Origin: Gammaproteobacteria bacterium
GTDB lineage: Bacteria; Pseudomonadota; Gammaproteobacteria; Burkholderiales; Burkholderiaceae_C
NCBI GenBank assembly: GCA_018815325.1
Contig: JAHIYE010000003.1
Location: forward strand, 1-64,000
Length of the DNA stretch: 64,000 nucleotides
Reading direction: 5' to 3'
Position numbers and translations under genes: made by a program. This document shows, piece after piece, positions 16,996 through 25,786 of this stretch (positions within the stretch are counted from its first letter, which is position 1; every line of letters begins with the position of its first letter). Below the pieces are notes generated by a model. That model had not been told where the DNA came from and did not search any database. It was given only the letters and a program-made list of their open reading frames with translations.

Positions 16996-17610
16996 TCAGC
17001 CAATCTGCAGCCTGGAGGCCCCCTCGAAGCGATAGGGCGGAATTTCCAGGTTGGTGGGTGCCGGGACATTCTTCACGACGCGCCCGGCCAGATCAAAGCG
17101 GGAACCATGGCAGGGACACACAAACCCGCCTGGCGCATGCAGTTCCGCATTCAGGGAGCCGTCATTCAGCCGCAGTGTCGGCGAACACCCCAGGTGGGTG
17201 CATATGCCAACGGCGACAAAGAGTTCTGCCCGTATCGACCGCGTCGCATTGACGCAGGTGGGCGGCTGCTCCGAGCGTACCGAGAGGGGATCTGCCAGCT
17301 CGGGCGCCGGCTGCTGCAGGGCACGCACCATGTCGGCACTGCGCCGCATCAGCCAGACCGGCTTGCCGCGCCAGGCCACTGTCCTGAGCTCGCCCACGGC
17401 GAGATCGGAAACATCGGCCTCGACCGGCCCACCCAGCGCACGTGCGCGCTCAGAGGGCGCCAGACTGGCCACGAAGGGGTAGGCGGTGGCCAACAGGCCG
17501 GCACCGCCGACGATGCCGCTGGCTGCAAGCAGCAACTCTCGCCGTTCATTGTCCGGCAAGTTCCCCTGATCGATTCGACTGATGATGCCCTGATGCGGCT
17601 TCGTATGCAC
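16996..17610 (-). CDS. Rieske [2Fe-2S] protein, ubiquinol-cytochrome c reductase type, unlinked to petBC
   Basis: 204 residues. Twin-arginine-type N-terminal anchor NERRELLLAAS with a membrane helix (~26-50). The C-terminal Rieske domain has cluster ligands C137, H139 (CTHLGC) and C165, H168 (CPCHGS), with C142/C167 as the disulfide pair, and the ending VVKNVPAPTNLEIPPYRF typical of bc1 Rieske proteins. GGAGGA lies 9 bases before the ATG. Normally petA is followed by petB and petC; here the next gene is the convergent dedA, so this is an extra or detached Rieske protein. It sits 84 bp downstream of the Do-type protease gene with an inverted repeat between them. Confidence 0.9.
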   Translation of the reverse strand: MHTKPHQGIISRIDQGNLPDNERRELLLAASGIVGGAGLLATAYPFVASLAPSERARALGGPVEADVSDLAVGELRTVAWRGKPVWLMRRSADMVRALQQPAPELADPLSVRSEQPPTCVNATRSIRAELFVAVGICTHLGCSPTLRLNDGSLNAELHAPGGFVCPCHGSRFDLAGRVVKNVPAPTNLEIPPYRFEGASRLQIG

Positions 17611-17632
17611 TTTCGTCCTCCGTTCCCTGTTC

Positions 17633-17668
17633 CTGCTGGCTGTCGACCTCAGGGACGGCAGCCAGCAG
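17633..17668. other. Perfect 10-bp inverted repeat between degP and the Rieske gene
   Basis: CTGCTGGCTG (17633-17642) and CAGCCAGCAG (17659-17668) form a 10-bp stem with a 16-base loop, without a U-tract. It could stabilise the upstream protease mRNA or attenuate read-through into the Rieske gene. Confidence 0.6.
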
Positions 17669-17694
17669 CGGGTTCATGACCTCGCTAAAGACAC

Positions 17695-19197
17695 TCAACC
17701 CATGCGCACCGGCACGAAGATCTTGCTGCCATCGCGCTGGATCAGCAGCGCCACCGATTTGTCCGACTTGGCAAGCAACGCCCGCACCTGCTCGACGCTT
17801 TTGACTTGCGTGCCATTGACCGCCAGCAGCACATCACCCGGCTGGATGCCTGCCTTGGCGGCCGGACCCGCTGCCTGTTCGACCAGCAGTCCACCGGCCA
17901 CACTGGCCTGCGCCCGCTCGTCAGGCTGCAGGGGACGCAACGCCAGCCCGAGCTTGCCCTTGCCAACGGCCTCATCACGCTGGGCCAGCTGGCTCACCTT
18001 CTCGCTGGCATCGCCCAGTTGGGCAGTGAGCTCCTGCGCCTTGCCCTGGCGCCAGATGCCGAGCGTGACTTTGGCGCCCGGCGTAGCATCGCCAATCACC
18101 GCAGGAAGATCACCGGAGGCCACCACAGGCTTGCCATTGACGTTGAGAATCACGTCGCCCGTTTTCAGACCCGCCTTGTCGGCAGGGCCACCCGGGTCAA
18201 CACTGGAAACCAGTGCGCCCTCCGGCTTGTCCAGCTTGAACGAATCCGCCAACGTCTGATTGACTTCCTGAATCGCAACACCCAGACGTGCATGGCTGGC
18301 GTGGCCCGTGGCAACGATCTGGTCCTTGACCTTGATCGCCACATCAATCGGGATCGCAAATGACAGGCCCTGGTAACCCCCGGTGCGGCTGTAAATTTGT
18401 GAATTGATGCCCACCACCTCACCGCGGGCGTTGAACAGGGGCCCCCCTGAATTGCCGGGGTTCACCGCAACGTCAGTCTGGATGAAAGGCACAAAACTGT
18501 CGTCCGGCAATGACCGTCCTTTGGCACTCACCACGCCGGCTGACACGCTGTTCTCAAAGCCGAAGGGGGAGCCGATGGCCAGTACCCATTCACCCACCTT
18601 GAGGTCACGCACCGAGCCCATGGGTACCACGGGCAGGTTCTTGGCCTCAATCTTCAGTACCGCCACATCCGTTTTCGGGTCCGAGCCCAGCACCTTGGCC
18701 TGGAATTCACGGCGATCGGTCAGCTTGACGCTCACATCCGTCGCTCCCTGCACCACATGCGCGTTTGTCAGGATCAGGCCATCCGTGCTGACGATGAAGC
18801 CCGAACCCTGCCCCCGCGTCGGCACCTCTTCTTGCCCTGGCATGCCTTGACCGGGCACCTGGAAGCGCCTGAAGAACTCGAAAAAGGGGTCGTCGAAGCC
18901 CTGGCCTGGTGAGCCGCGGCGCTGAACCGCCGGCGCCTCATCCGAGTCATTGGCCGCCTGCTTGATGCCGCTGACACTGATGTTGACCACCGAGGCGCCA
19001 TAGCGCTCCGTGATCTGGGAGAAGTCGGGCATGGCGACCGTCCCCGTCTGCACGAGCGCCGGGGTTGCGGCAGTTGGCGTGAAGGCACTTGCGCGGGCAT
19101 GTGTGCCCGTGATGAAACTCGCACCGGCTCCGCCAATCACACCCGCAGTGACGAGGGCCAGCACAAGACGGGTGGGGGTCATGGATTGCATGTTCAT
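17695..19197 (-). CDS. degP: Do-family periplasmic serine protease (DegP/MucD type)
   Basis: 500 residues. N-terminal hydrophobic export segment (~10-30), trypsin-like domain with catalytic triad H147 (LTNAHVV), D177 (TDVAVLKI) and S250 (NPGNSGGPLF), then two PDZ domains (~290-380 with GGPADKAGLKTGDVIL, and ~405-495 with GPAAKAGIQPGDVLL). The Gly/Pro-rich Q-linker near 80-130 fits MucD/DegQ. It degrades or refolds misfolded envelope proteins. AGGAG precedes the ATG. It lies 107 bp downstream of the cardiolipin synthase gene in the same direction as an OmpR-type two-component system, suggesting envelope-stress control. Confidence 0.93.
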   Translation of the reverse strand: MNMQSMTPTRLVLALVTAGVIGGAGASFITGTHARASAFTPTAATPALVQTGTVAMPDFSQITERYGASVVNISVSGIKQAANDSDEAPAVQRRGSPGQGFDDPFFEFFRRFQVPGQGMPGQEEVPTRGQGSGFIVSTDGLILTNAHVVQGATDVSVKLTDRREFQAKVLGSDPKTDVAVLKIEAKNLPVVPMGSVRDLKVGEWVLAIGSPFGFENSVSAGVVSAKGRSLPDDSFVPFIQTDVAVNPGNSGGPLFNARGEVVGINSQIYSRTGGYQGLSFAIPIDVAIKVKDQIVATGHASHARLGVAIQEVNQTLADSFKLDKPEGALVSSVDPGGPADKAGLKTGDVILNVNGKPVVASGDLPAVIGDATPGAKVTLGIWRQGKAQELTAQLGDASEKVSQLAQRDEAVGKGKLGLALRPLQPDERAQASVAGGLLVEQAAGPAAKAGIQPGDVLLAVNGTQVKSVEQVRALLAKSDKSVALLIQRDGSKIFVPVRMG

Positions 19198-19304
19198 GAA
19201 AAACTCCTGACAAGTTGGTTGTTACCGATGAACTCATTGTGGAGATGAACACTTAGATGACTCTTAAGTGGCTTGACGCATGCCCAGCACAGGCAGGCAA
19301 GGAC

Positions 19305-20699
19305 TCAGAGCTGGAAGCCGACCGCCAGAATGACGCCCTCGACCAGTTCGCGCCACCAGGAGGGCCGCTCTGCGACAAAGGCCCGGGACAGTTTCGTTTG
19401 CCCTTCAATCCAGTTCGCCAGCCAGCGAACTTCGGTTGCGCCATAAAACGCCGTCATCGCCTCGTAGTTGAGGAACAGGCTGCGGCCGTCCAGATTGACC
19501 GAACCACACAGGGCAAAGTCGTCATCGATCACCACGGCCTTGGCGTGGACCATGACAGGACTCAGGTACACATGCGCGCCGGCTTCGGCTAGCCGGCGCA
19601 AGGCACGGGCCCGGGCCCAGTCGGCAAGGCGGTGATTGGATGCAGCAGGCACCACGAGCGTGATCTCGACGCCACATCGGCACGCCGTGCACCAGGCATC
19701 CAGCAAGGCATCGTCGGGTACGAAATAAGGGGTCACGGCCAGCATGCGCCGACGCGCGTTGTAGGCGCCCGCCATCAACAGGGCATGCACGGTATCTTCA
19801 GCCTGGTCAGGGCCACTCGATATCCATTGGGCAGGGCCACCTGTCGGCGCCTGCAAGGGGGATGGCCGGACAACCGTGGGCTCTCGTACCAGCCCCGTGG
19901 CGACATGCCAGTCCCGGTCAAACTGCGCGGCAGCCTGCGCCGCCACCGGGCCCTCGATGACAAAACTCAAATCCAGCCAGGCCGGATGGCCCGCCTGTTC
20001 ATGGAAATATTCCGCTGCCAGATTACGGCCCCCACTCCAGAGCCGGCGGCCATCAGCCACCACGAGCTTGCGGTGATTGCGCAGATTGGTACGCCCATGC
20101 CTGGGGTTGTGCAGCAGCGGCATGAACTGCCTGAGCTCCACGCCCCCCGCCCGCAAGCGGTTCAGCAGGCGCCGCCCAGTCGCAAGGTTGCCAACCCAAT
20201 CGACCAGCAAGCGTACCTTGACGCCACGCACCACCGCCGCCATGAGCGCGTCTGCCACGCCCCGGCCTACGCTGTCATCGCGCAACACATAGGTGCAAAC
20301 TTCCAGACTGTCCTGTGCGCCATCGAGCAAGGCCAGCAGGCCGCGGCAGGACGCCGGGCCGTCTTCATGGAATTCAATAGGCCCATTGCGCAAGGGTGCT
20401 GAAAATCCCATCCCGCCAAGCAGTCGGCTGGCCCATTGCGGCGCATCGCCAGTGTGGGGGCCGTGATTGGGTCGGTCGACTGCCGGTGCCGGGCGTGCAA
20501 ATTTGCGGGTGCCAAACAGCAGAAACAAGGGGACCGCCACATAAGGAAAAGCCGCGATGCTGATGACCCAGGCCATGGCCGCCGAAGGGTGACGGCGCTG
20601 CTGGCCAATGCGCGTGACCATCACATAGGTCAGCAGACCTGCCGCAACAAAAGCACCATGGTCCAGGGCAGAAAGGGACAGGGGCCCCAACGTCATCAT
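19305..20699 (-). CDS. cls: Cardiolipin synthase / phospholipase D family
   Basis: 464 residues. Two N-terminal membrane helices (~10-30, ~40-62, PLDc_N-type), then two HKD motifs: NHRKLVVADGRRLWSGGRN in the middle and VHAKAVVIDDDFALCGSVN near the C-terminus. These are the paired active-site halves of cardiolipin synthases, which condense phosphatidyl groups in the inner membrane. Its ATG overlaps the sensor-kinase stop by 4 bases (ATGA), so it is translationally coupled to the two-component genes. Confidence 0.88.
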   Translation of the reverse strand: MMTLGPLSLSALDHGAFVAAGLLTYVMVTRIGQQRRHPSAAMAWVISIAAFPYVAVPLFLLFGTRKFARPAPAVDRPNHGPHTGDAPQWASRLLGGMGFSAPLRNGPIEFHEDGPASCRGLLALLDGAQDSLEVCTYVLRDDSVGRGVADALMAAVVRGVKVRLLVDWVGNLATGRRLLNRLRAGGVELRQFMPLLHNPRHGRTNLRNHRKLVVADGRRLWSGGRNLAAEYFHEQAGHPAWLDLSFVIEGPVAAQAAAQFDRDWHVATGLVREPTVVRPSPLQAPTGGPAQWISSGPDQAEDTVHALLMAGAYNARRRMLAVTPYFVPDDALLDAWCTACRCGVEITLVVPAASNHRLADWARARALRRLAEAGAHVYLSPVMVHAKAVVIDDDFALCGSVNLDGRSLFLNYEAMTAFYGATEVRWLANWIEGQTKLSRAFVAERPSWWRELVEGVILAVGFQL

Positions 20700-22042
20700 G
20701 GCAATCCGTTCACAGCCGGGAACAGCACCTGCACGCGCAAGCCCCCCAGACGCGGGGAGGCATCCAGCAGCACCTGAGCCCCATGCAACTCTGCAATCGA
20801 TTTCACGATGGCCAGCCCCAGACCACTGCCGGTGACTGCACTTCCTGGTACACGGTAAAACCGGTCCAATGCCCGCGCGCGGTCCTGCTCGGGAATACCC
20901 GGGCCACTGTCCTCCACGCTGAGTACCAGGCTGGCGCCCATACGGCGAATATCCAGGTCCACCTTGCCACCTGGAGGCGTGTACTTCACGGCGTTCTCCA
21001 GCAGATTTCGCACCAGAATGCGCAGCGCCTCGGCATGCCCCTGAATCCTGCCCGCATCGGCCTGGTTCAGGCCCAGGTCGATCTTCCGCGCCTGTGCCGC
21101 CGGCATCATGTCTGCCAGTGCCAAGCGGGCCAAGCCCGACAAGTCAACCGGCTCGGGCTTCGCACCGGTTGCGTTGCTCGCCTGTTGCCGGGCCAGTATC
21201 AGCAGTTGCTCCACCAGCCGTGTCGCTCGGTCAATGCCCGCAGAAAGGCGCCCTACCGCAAGTTCGCGCGTCGCCTCGTCCGTGGCTCGCTGCAGGCTTT
21301 GCGCCTGAAGCTTGAGTGCAGCAAGCGGTGATCGCAACTCGTGCGCGGCATCTGCGACAAAACTCTGCTGTGCTTCAAAGGCGGCACGCACACGGCCAAA
21401 TAGCAGGTTCAACTCATGCACCAGGGGACGGACTTCATCCGGCAGCCCCATTTCGCTCACTTCGGTCAAATCATCTGCCTGGCGTTCGGCCACCTGGCGC
21501 TGCACGCGCGACACCGTGGCCAGCGATGTGCCCACGACCCACCAGACGATCAGCATCAGCAGGGGCGCCATGAGCGCGATCGGCACCACGGTCTTCAAGG
21601 CCAGGGTGCTGGCCATTGCGCGCCGTGCAGCCATGTCCTGCGCCACCTGGATCACCTGCGTTCTCGACTGCATCGAAAACACCCGGTAAGTGGTACCGCG
21701 TGCCTTGATGTTGGAAAAACCGAGGACGGCCCGATCCGGCAGGACAGCGCTGGCAGACTGGTAGATGCGAAGACCATCCTCCGACCACACCTGAACCATG
21801 AACTCCAGGCTTTCATCCTGCAGCGCATCATGCCCGGCAATGGCTGCACCACTCACGGGAAAACCCGAGCGCAGAGACATGGCCATCTGCTGCATGTGGT
21901 AGTCAAAGATGTCATCCGCTTCGACCCGTGCTGTCCGGTAAGCCACCACGCCCTGTGCCAATGCCGTCAGCACGATGGCAGCCAGCAACAGCCAGAGCAA
22001 GCGTCTGCGCAAGGAGTGAGGTGCCGTCAGCTTCATGCTCAA
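20696..22042 (-). CDS. Sensor histidine kinase, QseC/TctE-like
   Basis: 448 residues. Membrane helices at ~14-34 and ~150-172 flank a periplasmic sensor region of ~115 residues; a short HAMP follows. The phospho-acceptor H234 is in FVADAAHELRSPLAAL. The ATPase domain shows N box NLLENAVKYTPPGG, G1 VEDSGPGIP, F box RFYRV, G2 GSGLGLAIV. It overlaps the response regulator stop by 4 bases and the cls start by 4 bases. The signal is unknown; QseC/PmrB-like kinases sense envelope conditions, polyamines or metals. Confidence 0.9.
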   Translation of the reverse strand: MSMKLTAPHSLRRRLLWLLLAAIVLTALAQGVVAYRTARVEADDIFDYHMQQMAMSLRSGFPVSGAAIAGHDALQDESLEFMVQVWSEDGLRIYQSASAVLPDRAVLGFSNIKARGTTYRVFSMQSRTQVIQVAQDMAARRAMASTLALKTVVPIALMAPLLMLIVWWVVGTSLATVSRVQRQVAERQADDLTEVSEMGLPDEVRPLVHELNLLFGRVRAAFEAQQSFVADAAHELRSPLAALKLQAQSLQRATDEATRELAVGRLSAGIDRATRLVEQLLILARQQASNATGAKPEPVDLSGLARLALADMMPAAQARKIDLGLNQADAGRIQGHAEALRILVRNLLENAVKYTPPGGKVDLDIRRMGASLVLSVEDSGPGIPEQDRARALDRFYRVPGSAVTGSGLGLAIVKSIAELHGAQVLLDASPRLGGLRVQVLFPAVNGLP

Positions 22043-22698
22043 CTCTTGGGAACCATGTAGCCAACGCCACGAACATTCAGGATCAGCTCGGGGCCTAATT
22101 TCTTGCGTAAACCATGGATATAGACCTCCACGGCATCGCTGCTGATTTCATCCTTCCAGCTGTAGAGTTTCTCTTCCAGCTGCGCACGTGAAAGCACCAT
22201 GCCAGGACGCGCCAGCAAGGGCTCCAGCACCGACCATTCACGAGCCGAGAGCACCACGGGCTGACCATCGACCATCACCTCGCGCGTGGCCGGGTTGATG
22301 CTCACGCCCTTGTGCTCGTAAACAGGTTCTGCGCGCCCGCTGGCGCGTCGCAGCAAGGCGCGTATGCGGGCGAGCAACTCGTCCAGGTCATAGGGTTTGA
22401 GCACATAGTCGTCGGCTCCGGCGTCCAGCCCTGCGATACGCTGCTGAACCGAGTCTCGCGCGGTGGCAATCAGCACGGGGGTGAGCACCCTGCGCGCGCG
22501 CAGGGAACGCAGCACATCCAGGCCATCAAGACGTGGCAGCCCGAGATCCAGCAGAACGAGATCATAGGTTTGGGTTCTCAGGGCCGTATCGGCCATCTCG
22601 CCATCCCGAACCCAATCAACCGCATAGTGATCAGCGCGCAGCATATCCAGCACGGTCTCGCCAATCATCGTGTCATCTTCTACGAGCAGAAGGCGCAT
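22039..22698 (-). CDS. OmpR/QseB-family response regulator
   Basis: 219 residues. Receiver domain with acidic pocket E7-D8-D9, phospho-acceptor D51 (LLDLGLP) and the conserved Lys in YVLKPYDLDEL (~100). The C-terminal winged helix (~125-219) ends VYIHGLRKKLG...NVRGVGYMVPKS. It is the first gene of regulator-kinase-cls, and degP plus the Rieske gene follow in the same direction, making them plausible regulon members. No clear promoter was identified in the 155 bp upstream beyond an AT-rich patch at ~22791-22800. Confidence 0.92.
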   Translation of the reverse strand: MRLLLVEDDTMIGETVLDMLRADHYAVDWVRDGEMADTALRTQTYDLVLLDLGLPRLDGLDVLRSLRARRVLTPVLIATARDSVQQRIAGLDAGADDYVLKPYDLDELLARIRALLRRASGRAEPVYEHKGVSINPATREVMVDGQPVVLSAREWSVLEPLLARPGMVLSRAQLEEKLYSWKDEISSDAVEVYIHGLRKKLGPELILNVRGVGYMVPKS

Positions 22699-22853
22699 GG
22701 CCCTGAGTCCCTTCGTGGCAAGCGGGCTGATCCCTCAGTCAACACACGGCAGTCTCCGGCACCTGAACTTCACCCAACTTGCATGCCTGCAAATATAACA
22801 GTGGGGTGATCGAACAGTCAGCCCTTCTCTCTTCTGTCTGCTCGCCTGCCGGC

Positions 22854-23405
22854 TTACAGCCAGCTACCGTCTCCCGCATCGAGATCTGGTAGATCGTCGT
22901 CCACGCCACCCAGCGAGGCATCGAACAGGGTGTTCACTTTTCTGGAAGGGGATTGAGTCGCATGGTCATGGCTCTGCATTTCACATATATCCAGAGGCAT
23001 CTGAGTCGCACCTGGCAAGTACCCGGTGCCACGTCCATGCAACTGGGATTCGAAGCCCTGGAAAAACAGGCGTTCCCCCAGCATGCCTGCCCCAACAGCA
23101 GGCTGTGAGGCTGACGCAGGCGGCTCTTCCGCCAAGGATGGTGCGGGTGCAGCCTGACCATTGCGCGACGCCGAATAGGTCACGCCCTTCTGCGGTGACG
23201 CCGCTCTTTGTTCCAAGTGCAGTTGAACATCCTCCAGCGCTGCCTCAAGCATCAGCACCCTTTGCATCAACAGATACGGAGCATCGGGACGCGCTTTGAG
23301 CAAGGCCTCCACATCCAGTGCGGCATCAGCATCCTTGACCACTTCAGGCTTATGCACCAGCCGGGCCACCAAACGGATCAGCATCAGGCGTTCGCGAGGG
23401 TTCAT
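22854..23405 (-). CDS. DUF2076-like protein
   Basis: 183 residues from the ATG at 23405, which has GGAGAAGGAA just upstream. The N-terminal part NPRERLMLIRLVARL...ALLKARPDAPYLLMQRVLMLEAALEDVQLHLEQR matches the DUF2076 pattern (helix pair plus DAPYLLvQrvL and coiled coil). The Ala/Pro-rich middle (~90-120) and acidic tail (DASLGGVDDDLPDLDAGDGSWL) also occur in that family, although the usual central Gly-rich hydrophobic segment is replaced by a region I cannot place. Function unknown; no signal peptide. Confidence 0.65.
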   Translation of the reverse strand: MNPRERLMLIRLVARLVHKPEVVKDADAALDVEALLKARPDAPYLLMQRVLMLEAALEDVQLHLEQRAASPQKGVTYSASRNGQAAPAPSLAEEPPASASQPAVGAGMLGERLFFQGFESQLHGRGTGYLPGATQMPLDICEMQSHDHATQSPSRKVNTLFDASLGGVDDDLPDLDAGDGSWL

Positions 23406-23746
23406 GTTCCTTCTCCAAGTTGGTGACGCGACCTTCACCCATGTGTCACTCCGCCAGGAGGTCGCGTATGGAAAGGATTCTTGAGAGCCTGACTTAGACC
23501 AGTCTTAAATGAGGGCAATCAAGGGTCGATACACAGAACGCCATGAGGCAGGCGACACACGCTCCACCGGGCCTACAGCCAGATCAAGATTTCAGTCAAT
23601 CTGACCGGTTTTCAACCCGTCGAGATTCGCGGGTACATTTCACTATGGATGCAATGATGTCGCGCCTTCATCCCGCTCAATCATTTGAACCCTGAAGTCC
23701 ACCGCATCGAATGCCCCTACCCCACCACCCCGGGAGGCTGACACAC
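23406..23746. other. Divergent intergenic region, no gene seen
   Basis: 341 bp between the DUF2076-like gene (-) and the LapA-like gene (+). It contains a spaced inverted repeat GCGACCT ... AGGTCGC (~23427-23464) and an imperfect hairpin GACCGGTT / AACCCGTC (~23600-23620). It must hold the promoters of both genes; I cannot name -35/-10 boxes with confidence. Confidence 0.5.
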
Positions 23747-24226
23747 ATGAAGGTTCGCACTTTTTTCCTGATGCTGCTGCTGGCGGCGATTGCCGTCTTC
23801 ACGCTGCTCAACTGGCAGGCGATCCTGTCGCCCACCTCGCTGTCCCTTGGCGTGGCTGACATACAAGCACCTTTGGGGTTGATCATGTTGGGCCTGATGG
23901 TCACCATCAGTGTCCTGTTTCTGCTCTATATCGTCTATCTGCAGACCTCGGTCTTTCTTGAAACACGCCGTCACAACAAGGAAATGCACGCCAACCGGGT
24001 TCTGACTGATCAGGCCGAAGCTTCGCGGTTCACGAAACTGAATGTCTTTCTAGAGTCAGAGATCAAAAAGCAGACCTCGCTGGCTTCAGAAAACCGTGCT
24101 GCCCTGTTGGCGAGAATCGAGCAACTTGAGCGCGAGCTGCGCCTGACCATCGAGCAGTCCACCAACTCCCTGAGCGCGAGCCTCGGTGAACTCGAAGACC
24201 GCGTGGAGAAAAGTCTCAAGCCTTGA
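23747..24226 (+). CDS. LapA-like membrane protein with C-terminal coiled coil
   Basis: 159 residues from the ATG at 23747 (GGGAGG upstream). Two membrane helices (~5-22 and ~42-68) are separated by a short NWQ-containing loop, as in LapA/DUF1049 proteins. A long cytoplasmic coiled coil follows (~75-155, ALLARIEQLERELRLTIEQSTNSLSASLGELEDRVEKSL), longer than in E. coli LapA. LapA proteins assist lipopolysaccharide assembly; assignment here is tentative because the LapB partner is not adjacent. Confidence 0.6.
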   Translation: MKVRTFFLMLLLAAIAVFTLLNWQAILSPTSLSLGVADIQAPLGLIMLGLMVTISVLFLLYIVYLQTSVFLETRRHNKEMHANRVLTDQAEASRFTKLNVFLESEIKKQTSLASENRAALLARIEQLERELRLTIEQSTNSLSASLGELEDRVEKSLKP

Positions 24227-24641
24227 GTAAAGCGCCCCGGTTCCACGGGGGTCTGATCGTGCGGACATTCTGTCTGGCTGGAGCATCTCTATCGCCGTCC
24301 GGCTGCAAGGTGATGGAATGCATGCTGAATATATATTTGTATAAATGTTCAGTGTCTTATAATTTTTCTGCTCTTGATGAGAGGAAATTCTGCCCCGCTG
24401 ACTAACATCAACGGAATTGCTGAGGCTATCAGGACTTGGGCTCGCAGGAGATCGACGTACGACGTGTCGTACGCCAACATACTCAACGCCCTGGCCTTGC
24501 CGCAAGGGGATTCCCATCAGCAGGGCGATCCTCCATCCATTACGGCCACCAGCCGATCGGGCTCAAAGAACATTTTCCACCGCTTGCCGGAGCGGCAAGC
24601 AGCCAGAAATATTGAGCCCGGCTGAACCTACAGGAATCACC
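24227..24641 (+). other. 415-bp gap with promoter-like boxes, a perfect palindrome and hairpins upstream of mscS
   Basis: No convincing gene. It contains an AT-rich patch (24320-24370), an 8-bp-arm perfect palindrome CGTACGAC-GT-GTCGTACG at 24456-24473, a small hairpin CCTTG-CCG-CAAGG (24495-24507) and a stronger one GCTTGCC-GGAGC-GGCAAGC (24582-24600). If transcription starts near 24370 the mscS leader is ~270 nt and structured; an independent small RNA is also possible. An 83-codon frame at 24374-24625 exists but has no ribosome site and no similarity I recognise. Confidence 0.5.
24337..24363 (+). promoter_or_regulatory. Sigma-70-like promoter in the AT-rich patch before mscS
   Basis: TTGTAT (24337-24342) and a consensus TATAAT (24358-24363) are separated by 15 bases, somewhat short. 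The patch is far more AT-rich than its surroundings. Confidence 0.45.
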
Positions 24642-25736
24642 ATGCTACGACAACTCATTGCCGACAACTCAACACAGGACTGGCTCTACGCGCTGCTCGC
24701 CGTAGCGGGTTTTATCCTGGTGCTGCATACGCTGCGCCAACTGGTGCTGCGCAGGCTCACACGCATTGCCAAGACAACGGACACAGTGCTCGATGATTTT
24801 TTCATCGATGTCATTTCCGCCACACGCATCCTGCTGGCAGCGGCCGTGGGACTCTATGTCGCCTCGCATTTACTGACCCTGCCGGCCGCACTCGAAAAGA
24901 GTGTCGACCGGACTTTTGTCGGCCTGCTGATCCTGCAATGCGGCTTCTGGGCCAACCGTGGCCTGGTATTCTGGCTGCGCCACCACTTCTCGCAAGGCGA
25001 TGAAAGCGATGAAGGCTCCCGCGCCATGACCCGCTCGCTGCTGACCTTTCTGGGACGCATCGTGTTGTGGGTGCTGGTGCTGCTGCTCATGCTCGACAAC
25101 ATGGGCCTCAACGTCACGGCCCTGGTGGCCAGCCTGGGTATCGGCGGCATTGCCGTGGCGCTGGCCGTGCAGAACATCCTGGGCGACCTGTTTGCCTCTC
25201 TCTCGATCGCCATCGACAAGCCCTTTGTGATCGGCGACTTTGTCATCGTGGACGACCTCATGGGCAACGTCGAACATGTCGGCCTGAAGACAACGCGTAT
25301 TCGCAGCCTCAGCGGCGAGCAGATCATCTTCTCCAACAACGACCTGCTTAAGAGCCGCATCCGCAACTACAAGCGCATGCAGGAGCGTCGCATCGTCTTT
25401 GCCATCGGCGTGACCTACGATACCCCGGCCGAGCAGCTGGAGGCTATTCCCGTTCTGATACGGCAGGCGGTCGAGGCCCAGACAGATGCCCGCTTTGATC
25501 GCGCGCATTTCAGTGGATTCGGCCCTTCCTCGCTGGATTTCGAGACGGTCTACCACGTGCGGCTGCCAGACTACGCCCTGTACATGGATGTGCAGCAGGC
25601 CATCAACCTGCAGCTCGTGCGCGCCTTCACCGAGCGCGACATCCAGTTCGCCTTCCCCACCCAGACCCTGCATGTCAGTGGCGGACTTCAGCTGGCTGAG
25701 CCATGGTCAGGTGCTGGCAAGCCAGCCAAGGCATAG
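24642..25736 (+). CDS. MscS-family mechanosensitive ion channel
   Basis: 364 residues. Four to five N-terminal membrane helices (~14-32, ~60-80, ~95-112, ~138-158, ~162-185), the last being the pore helix with the Gly/Ala-rich LVASLGIGGIAVALAVQNILGDLFASLSI pattern. A beta domain follows (IDKPFVIGDFVIVDDLMGNVEHVGLKTTRIRSLSGEQIIFSNNDLL), then the C-terminal cage domain. It releases solutes upon hypo-osmotic shock. ATG at 24642 is chosen because it directly precedes the first helix and has AGGAA 8 bases upstream. Convergent with lolA. Confidence 0.92.
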   Translation: MLRQLIADNSTQDWLYALLAVAGFILVLHTLRQLVLRRLTRIAKTTDTVLDDFFIDVISATRILLAAAVGLYVASHLLTLPAALEKSVDRTFVGLLILQCGFWANRGLVFWLRHHFSQGDESDEGSRAMTRSLLTFLGRIVLWVLVLLLMLDNMGLNVTALVASLGIGGIAVALAVQNILGDLFASLSIAIDKPFVIGDFVIVDDLMGNVEHVGLKTTRIRSLSGEQIIFSNNDLLKSRIRNYKRMQERRIVFAIGVTYDTPAEQLEAIPVLIRQAVEAQTDARFDRAHFSGFGPSSLDFETVYHVRLPDYALYMDVQQAINLQLVRAFTERDIQFAFPTQTLHVSGGLQLAEPWSGAGKPAKA

Positions 25737-25786
25737 CAGAGCTGCACACTGCACAGGGTAGCGGCGTTTTCTGCTGTCCAACAGGA

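Noticed and set aside
24374-24625. 83-codon plus-strand frame in the gap before mscS
   Set aside because: Starts with TTG without a Shine-Dalgarno, composition unlike neighbouring genes, no motif recognised; left as part of a structured gap.
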